Positions 47,133 through 51,696 of a stretch of DNA of 51,696 bases are shown piece after piece. Made by a program: the position numbers and the translations under genes. Every line of letters starts with the position of its first letter. The first letter of the stretch is position 1. This DNA is from DAIQON01 sp036787835 (lineage in GTDB: Bacteria > Patescibacteriota > Saccharimonadia > Saccharimonadales > UBA4665): positions 1 through 51,696 of the forward strand of contig DAIQON010000007.1 in the NCBI GenBank assembly GCA_036787835.1. The letters are read 5' to 3'. Below the pieces are notes generated by a model that did not search any database, had not been told where the DNA came from, and saw only the letters and a program-made list of their open reading frames with translations.

Positions 47133-48086
47133 CTATATATTTAAGCAATCTTTTAATGCTTCAGAAGCTAGCCTACTTGCCCTAACTAATGCGTAGCCTT
47201 TTAAGATACTCTCATTGACTGCTTGTCTGGATATAGGAGGTTCTTGCATATCCGCAATCTCTTGAGGCGACAGCCCCATTAAGTGATGAAGCTTAAAGAA
47301 TTCCAGTGTTCTTGGCCGGATAAAGCTGACATGCTCAGCGATCAGCCCTAGGAACTTATCAAACCTCTCTTCAGGTGATAGCTTGGCAGCCTCGACATCG
47401 ACTGGGTGCTGGTCGGGGGAGTCTTCATGGACTAATGATTCGGGAGTTACTTTATCATCAAAGTCTAAGTCTACACGCTCTAGAAAACCTGGATGATCAT
47501 TGAGCGCGGTTATTTTATCCGACCAACCACCCTCTAAAGAATTTATGAAAGCATTTTGGGTTGTTCTGTGTAATTCATCACCGACGCCTTTTATCCCTGT
47601 ACCACCTTTAAGCCCACTACGGTGAGCATCAGCTCCAACTGCTGTTATTCGCCAAAGTATAGATCTTGGTATGATGGCAAAGACTGACGCAGGCCATTTA
47701 CTGCCTTTAGAGCTATCGTAGTTTCGGACTGCCCTAATTGTGGCGAGACGGGCTTCCTGTGTAAGGTCATCAACATCGACTTCAGCCTCCCGACAATAGC
47801 TGAGGATACCTCTAGTGGTGGCTCTGGCTCGGGATATGCTTCTAGCCGTATTTGTTCCAGTCCAGCCTCGTTTTGCAAGACAATAGTCAACAAACTTAAG
47901 GACCCCCTCCATAAGTAGTTGCTCCTCTTCTGACATTATGGTCTCGAGCTTCTCCTCGTTCGACATACCAGCATAGGTATTTCCTATAACGTCAGCGTAG
48001 GCAGCAGAAGCTTCTCTTGATAATAGGCGGTAATCATCATATAGATAGCGGTCGTATGGTACACTAGGCAAATTATTTTCAGACAT
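47133..48086 (-). CDS. Divergent sigma-70-like protein
   Basis: A 317-residue protein that looks like a divergent sigma factor. Residues 104-146 (VDDLTQEARLATIRAVRNYDSS...ASVFAIIPRSILWRI) match the core-binding and -10 region 2 pattern DDLxQEGxxGLxRAVxxFDxxxG. Residues 255-305 (RTLEFFKLHHLMGLSPQEIADM...SRQAVNESILKGYALVRAS) match a region 4 helix-turn-helix. Residues 150-235 carry a non-canonical, charged linker. The promoter-like elements in this window are otherwise of the sigma-70 type. It may direct a special regulon, or be a DNA-binding regulator derived from sigma. Confidence 0.68.
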   Translation of the reverse strand: MSENNLPSVPYDRYLYDDYRLLSREASAAYADVIGNTYAGMSNEEKLETIMSEEEQLLMEGVLKFVDYCLAKRGWTGTNTARSISRARATTRGILSYCREAEVDVDDLTQEARLATIRAVRNYDSSKGSKWPASVFAIIPRSILWRITAVGADAHRSGLKGGTGIKGVGDELHRTTQNAFINSLEGGWSDKITALNDHPGFLERVDLDFDDKVTPESLVHEDSPDQHPVDVEAAKLSPEERFDKFLGLIAEHVSFIRPRTLEFFKLHHLMGLSPQEIADMQEPPISRQAVNESILKGYALVRASRLASEALKDCLNI

Positions 48087-48155
48087 AACAAATACGATAT
48101 CACTTAAGAGCTCAAAATGCTAGGATATGTTATAAATAGTTTAAACATTAACATA

Positions 48156-48183
48156 TTGACATAAATAGATTAGCTACTAAAAT
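48156..48183 (+). promoter_or_regulatory. Promoter of the second marR gene
   Basis: Consensus TTGACA (48156-48161), a 16-nt spacer and TAAAAT (48178-48183). The start codon is 14 nt downstream of the -10, so the leader is only about 8 nt. Confidence 0.65.
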
Positions 48184-48196
48184 GTTTAGTAGCTAA
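48170..48196 (+). promoter_or_regulatory. Perfect palindromic operator, MarR-MMPL operon
   Basis: TTAGCTACTAAA (48170-48181) and TTTAGTAGCTAA (48185-48196) are perfect 12-bp inverted arms around three bases. They cover the -10 and reach to 2 bp before the ATG of the marR gene, so the encoded MarR protein probably represses its own operon. Confidence 0.75.
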
Positions 48197-48197
48197 T

Positions 48198-48626
48198 ATG
48201 AATAGAAAAGAACTTCTCACTCAACTCGAGCAAGCAGTAATTAAGCTTGGACGTAAAATGCATGAAAAGTCATCTGGGATATTTGATATATCTCCAGCGC
48301 AGAAACATGTCCTAATGGTACTTGGTGATGGCGGTCCGACAACCATTAAGCAATTGTCAGAAAAGTTATCTGTAACTTCAGGTGCTACTACTCAGCATAT
48401 TGATGCACTAGAAAAGCTAGGATTTGTCAGCCGAATTGTTAATATAGACAATAGACGTGAAGTAGTGGTAAGTATAACGCCTCACGGATGGGAAGAGTTT
48501 AAGGCAATGAGTAAGAAAAAAAGCGAAACGCTTAGTATACTTTTTGAATGCCTTGATGATGATGAGCTTAATAGTATGGTTAGTTTAATAGAAAAGGTAG
48601 CGACAAATAACGAAGGGGCAGTCTGA
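48198..48626 (+). CDS. MarR family regulator of the MMPL operon
   Basis: A 142-residue winged-helix repressor (GPTTIKQLSEKLSVTSGATTQHIDALEKLGFVSRIVNIDNRREVVVSITPHG) of the MarR family. Its gene is 2 nt upstream of a large MMPL exporter gene, and a perfect palindrome overlaps its promoter. It is a second, separate copy of the MarR-exporter arrangement seen on the other strand at 32.2-32.7 kb, with a different operator sequence. The predicted leader is only about 8 nt. Confidence 0.93.
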   Translation: MNRKELLTQLEQAVIKLGRKMHEKSSGIFDISPAQKHVLMVLGDGGPTTIKQLSEKLSVTSGATTQHIDALEKLGFVSRIVNIDNRREVVVSITPHGWEEFKAMSKKKSETLSILFECLDDDELNSMVSLIEKVATNNEGAV

Positions 48627-48628
48627 CA

Positions 48629-50755
48629 ATGGAAAGATTTAGTAAATTTATCGTAAAAAATAGATGGTGGGTAATAGTGATTTGGCTTCTTGCCGCAGTG
48701 CTCATCGTTTCACTTTCGCCTAGTCTTAGTAGTGTCGAGAGTAATGACCAGAGTAGTTTCTTGCCAAAAGGCTATGAATCAGTTGAAGCGATTAAAATAG
48801 CTCAAAAGTTTTCGCCAAGCAGCCAAGATGCAACCGACATTATAGTTCTAAAAAACACGGACTCGACACCACTTACCACTACTCAAATAGAGACCATAAC
48901 CAATAAACTGCATGATTTGAACACCCAACATTTAAGCCACGTATTAGCATTTACCATTGACCCTTCTCAAATATCGCCTAACCACAAAGTTCTACTTGCC
49001 CAGGTTACATATACTGGTCAAGCACAAAATACTGACACAATTAACGCCGTTAAAACTGTTAGAGACAAATTGAACAGCGAATTACAAGGGACTAACATAT
49101 CGGCTAACGTTACTGGCGGCGAAGCAATTAGCTATGACACTTCAGGTCAATCCACCCGGGCTCTCAAGATCGTTAGTATAGGAACAATACTACTCGTTTT
49201 AATCTTGCCTGCGTTTATATTCCGTAGTCCTTTTGCAGGTCTGCTACCTATAATTTCAGTCGGCATAGTAGATTTTATTGCTAGCTCATTGATTGCCGAT
49301 GCAGCCAAGCTGTTTAACTTCCATGTGAGCCAGCAGCTGAGCGTTATATTTACGGTTGTACTGTTCGGGATTGGCACTGACTATATGCTATTCCTGCTAT
49401 TTAGATATAGAGAGCGGCTGCGCTCCGGCGACCATAGCATTGATGCGGTTAGTTATGCTCTAAGTAGAGCTGGTCTGGCTATCCTATCGGCTGCTCTAGT
49501 CGTTCTAACTTCCTTCTCGGCCTTATTCTTTGCTAAGTTTGGCATTTTCTCATCAATGGCGCCAGGACTAGTTATCTGTGTAGCTGTGATGATGTTAGCT
49601 GCTTTGACACTTATCCCAGCAATCGTTGCGGTTGTTAAAGAGAAGGTCTTTTGGCCAAGCAAGGCTTGGAAGAGTAAAACACTCAATCCAACAGTATCGA
49701 AGAAGGTTGGCGGGCTTGTTGCAAAGCGTCCAGGCTCAGTCAGCGCCGTAGTCGTCTTACTGCTAGTAGTAATTAGTAGTTTCGCACTTGGCTATAAGGC
49801 AGACTTTAGTTCGTTCTCTCAACCACCAAAAGGCAGTCAATCTGCAATTGGCTACAACGAACTCAATGGGTCATTCCCTAAAGGAGTTCTAGATCCAACA
49901 ACCGTATTTGTATCGAGCTCTCAGCCATTAACTCAAGCAGAGCTAGTGCCACTTACGCAAAAACTTAAAACTGCCACCGGCGTATCTTTTGTGTCTCCGC
50001 CAGTGCTTTCAGCAAATAGTGAGATTGCCTCGATCTCGGTAATTTTGAAAGATGATCCGTCTAGTGCAGCGGCTATTAATAATGTATCTGGACCGATTCA
50101 CGATGCTGCTCATAGCGTTAATATTAATGGTGCAACAATATATGTTGGTGGCAGCACAGCGATCATAGCCGACATGAAAGCCGTGACCACCAGAGATCTA
50201 AAAGTAATATTCCCAATTGCAGCGGTATTTATATTCGTAATTCTGGCTATTCTGTTGCAAAGCCTTGTAGCTCCAGTATTCTTGCTTCTATGTGTCGGTC
50301 TTGGGTATGCAGCAACTCTTGGCGCAACGACTTTAATATTCCAAAACATTGGTAATGCTCCAGGATTAATTTTCTTCATTCCGCTGTTTATGTATATCTT
50401 CGTCGTGGCTATTGGCACCGACTACAACATCCTAACCATAACTAGGCTCAGAGAAGAGATACTAGAAGGCAATAAGCCGAGGAAAGCCGCAGACCTAACT
50501 GTTGAACATAGCAGCGCCACTGTTGCAAGTGCCGGTCTAATTCTAGCTGCTACCTTTGGGTCACTACTACTGGCTGGTATTTCATTCTTGTCTCAGATGG
50601 GAGCAGCAATTGCGATTGGCGTGTCACTGGCCGCCTTTGTAATAGCCCCATTCCTAATACCAAGCGTCTCAGCTTTAATTGGCTATACAATTTGGTGGCC
50701 AGGGCATAACGTGGCAAATATTGTAAAGAATAAAACCAAACCAGCACACAAGTAA
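48629..50755 (+). CDS. MMPL/RND family exporter
   Basis: A 708-residue RND-superfamily transporter of the MMPL kind. It begins FSKFIVKNRWWVIVIWLLAAVLIV, followed by an outside loop (about 35-170), then a five- to six-helix block, a second outside loop (about 385-510) and a second block: twelve helices in the 1+5+1+5 order. The proton-relay motif GTDYMLFLL occurs in block one and GTDYNILTITR in block two. Such proteins export lipids, peptides or drugs. It follows a MarR gene in the same operon. Confidence 0.93.
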   Translation: MERFSKFIVKNRWWVIVIWLLAAVLIVSLSPSLSSVESNDQSSFLPKGYESVEAIKIAQKFSPSSQDATDIIVLKNTDSTPLTTTQIETITNKLHDLNTQHLSHVLAFTIDPSQISPNHKVLLAQVTYTGQAQNTDTINAVKTVRDKLNSELQGTNISANVTGGEAISYDTSGQSTRALKIVSIGTILLVLILPAFIFRSPFAGLLPIISVGIVDFIASSLIADAAKLFNFHVSQQLSVIFTVVLFGIGTDYMLFLLFRYRERLRSGDHSIDAVSYALSRAGLAILSAALVVLTSFSALFFAKFGIFSSMAPGLVICVAVMMLAALTLIPAIVAVVKEKVFWPSKAWKSKTLNPTVSKKVGGLVAKRPGSVSAVVVLLLVVISSFALGYKADFSSFSQPPKGSQSAIGYNELNGSFPKGVLDPTTVFVSSSQPLTQAELVPLTQKLKTATGVSFVSPPVLSANSEIASISVILKDDPSSAAAINNVSGPIHDAAHSVNINGATIYVGGSTAIIADMKAVTTRDLKVIFPIAAVFIFVILAILLQSLVAPVFLLLCVGLGYAATLGATTLIFQNIGNAPGLIFFIPLFMYIFVVAIGTDYNILTITRLREEILEGNKPRKAADLTVEHSSATVASAGLILAATFGSLLLAGISFLSQMGAAIAIGVSLAAFVIAPFLIPSVSALIGYTIWWPGHNVANIVKNKTKPAHK

Positions 50756-50761
50756 GTAACT

Positions 50762-51574
50762 ATGGGTGGCTACAGAAAAATCAAATATACCAATAGGGTT
50801 AATAAAGTCCCTGGAAAAAGGGAACTGCTCCGTAAAGTACCTGAAATTGCTTTAATATTCTGGATCGCCAAACTGCTTACAACAGCAATGGGCGAGTCAA
50901 CATCAGACTACCTTGTCAATAGAATAAATCCATACTTGGCGGTCAGTATTGGTGCCATGTTACTTTTGGTAGCGCTAATAATCCAGTTTAGGGCCAAGTC
51001 ATATGTTCCCTGGATATATTGGTTCTGCGTAGCGATGGTTGCCGTTTTCGGTACGATGGCGGCCGATGCCCTGCATAAGCAGTTAGGAATACCATATCTA
51101 GCCACAACAATTCTTTTTTCAGTATCTCTAGCGGTGATTTTTAGTCTTTGGTATAAAACCGAAAAAACTCTCTCGATACACTCAATAAATAACCCACGCC
51201 GTGAGTTATTTTACTGGGCGACAGTTATGGCGACATTTGCCCTAGGAACTGCCGCTGGTGATCTGGCCGCATTCACTCTGAACCTCGGCTTCTTTACGTC
51301 AGCATTACTATTTACTAGTCTAATGTTAATACCGGCGGCGGGTTATTTTTACTTTGGGCTTAATGAGGTAGCGGCTTTTTGGACTGCCTATATTATTACT
51401 CGCCCGGTAGGAGCCTCATTTGCAGACTGGCTTGGTAAGTCTAAATCAGTGGGTGGACTGGGTCTTGGTAGCGGCTTAGTCGCTATCGTCTTGTCGGCTC
51501 TTATAATTATTCTAGTAGTGCAGATGAGCCGAACTAGCGAGAAACCAGCACCGCGTAGACTAAATTTATCCTAA
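50762..51574 (+). CDS. COG4705-like membrane protein with four repeats
   Basis: A 270-residue polytopic membrane protein of the COG4705 type. It contains four copies of a two-helix module (about 28-68, 82-122, 149-190 and 203-243), each with a Trp, then a Gly and an acidic residue in the first helix: FWIAKLLTTAMGESTSDY, YWFCVAMVAVFGTMAAD, YWATVMATFALGTAAGD and FWTAYIITRPVGASFAD. Eight helices in total are expected. The function is unknown. It starts 6 nt after the MMPL gene, so it is third in the MarR-MMPL operon. Confidence 0.85.
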   Translation: MGGYRKIKYTNRVNKVPGKRELLRKVPEIALIFWIAKLLTTAMGESTSDYLVNRINPYLAVSIGAMLLLVALIIQFRAKSYVPWIYWFCVAMVAVFGTMAADALHKQLGIPYLATTILFSVSLAVIFSLWYKTEKTLSIHSINNPRRELFYWATVMATFALGTAAGDLAAFTLNLGFFTSALLFTSLMLIPAAGYFYFGLNEVAAFWTAYIITRPVGASFADWLGKSKSVGGLGLGSGLVAIVLSALIIILVVQMSRTSEKPAPRRLNLS

Positions 51575-51610
51575 AGAGTATATCGTATTTAACGACAATA
51601 GGCTTGATTC

Positions 51611-51640
51611 TTGCCAAGACTCAATGCCATGGAGCATAAT
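51611..51640 (+). promoter_or_regulatory. Promoter near the right edge
   Basis: TTGCCA (51611-51616), an 18-nt spacer and CATAAT (51635-51640). A GGAG site (51656-51659) and an ATG at 51667 follow, consistent with a new gene. Confidence 0.5.
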
Positions 51641-51666
51641 GCTGGTTAAGCTTATGGAGTATATGA

Positions 51667-51696
51667 ATGAACTGGCTTGATCCCGTTATTGTCTTT
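51667..51696 (+). CDS. Partial gene, possible CvpA family protein
   Basis: Only ten codons lie in the window (MNWLDPVIVF), open to the edge. The opening N-W-L-D followed by a hydrophobic run is the usual start of CvpA-family membrane proteins. A GGAG site sits 7 nt upstream, and a promoter lies at 51611-51640. An earlier ATG four bases upstream reads only five codons before a stop. The assignment rests on very few residues. Confidence 0.4.
   Translation, partial: MNWLDPVIVF

Overview
The window (51,696 bp, AT-rich by eye) looks like part of a small-genome bacterium of the candidate phylum Saccharibacteria/Patescibacteria. This is an inference from gene content and style: a reduced housekeeping set, a Mur ligase with an N-terminal membrane segment, pilin-like proteins of the G-FGHVE type, MMPL/MFS/ABC exporters, a cell-wall hydrolase, and many short acidic proteins that I cannot assign. 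TGA is used as a stop and Trp is TGG, so the code is standard; this argues against the recoded Gracilibacteria/Absconditabacteria. There is no rRNA, CRISPR array, IS element or prophage.

Layout. 1-2.5 kb: small unknown genes, tRNA-Cys, an HNH nuclease gene whose stop codon lies inside tRNA-Leu, and one more small gene. 2.5-8.3 kb: D,D-carboxypeptidase (minus), then lemA-htpX, a membrane protein and ligA. 8.3-8.6 kb: a promoter-hairpin-terminator unit that looks like a small RNA, then tRNA-Ala. 8.6-17.6 kb: unknown genes, an alpha/beta hydrolase followed by a MurF-like ligase and ddl, a protein made of two repeats, and leuS. 17.8-20.5 kb: a two-gene Rel system, with the (p)ppGpp hydrolase and synthetase encoded separately. 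21.2-28.2 kb: an RNA and translation block (bL32, NusB, Nudix, RNase III, bS16, KH protein, TrmD) interrupted by pilin-like proteins, signal peptidase and a surface protein. 28.2-29.1 kb: nickel superoxide dismutase with its maturation peptidase, then another structured non-coding stretch. 29.1-34.4 kb (minus): ABC exporter, MFS exporter, MarR regulator, response regulator and small membrane proteins. 34.5-37.1 kb: a Zn/Mn ABC importer. 37.2-40.6 kb: a lectin/CHAP wall hydrolase and a TraG/VirD4-like ATPase. 40.7-48.1 kb: mixed genes including a DEAD-box helicase and a divergent sigma-like protein. 48.2-51.7 kb: MarR, MMPL exporter, COG4705-like membrane protein and the start of a CvpA-like gene.

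The strongest cross-cutting signal is in the promoters. At least eleven genes have a -10 hexamer only 6-9 nt upstream of the ATG, often with a well-spaced -35 box and usually without a Shine-Dalgarno sequence, which predicts leaderless mRNAs. Translation and RNA-processing genes such as nusB, the KH gene and sodN instead carry clear GGAGG-type sites. The other points most worth checking are the split Rel pair, the HNH gene between two tRNAs, the two or three candidate structured RNAs, the SodN-SodX pair and the sigma-like protein.
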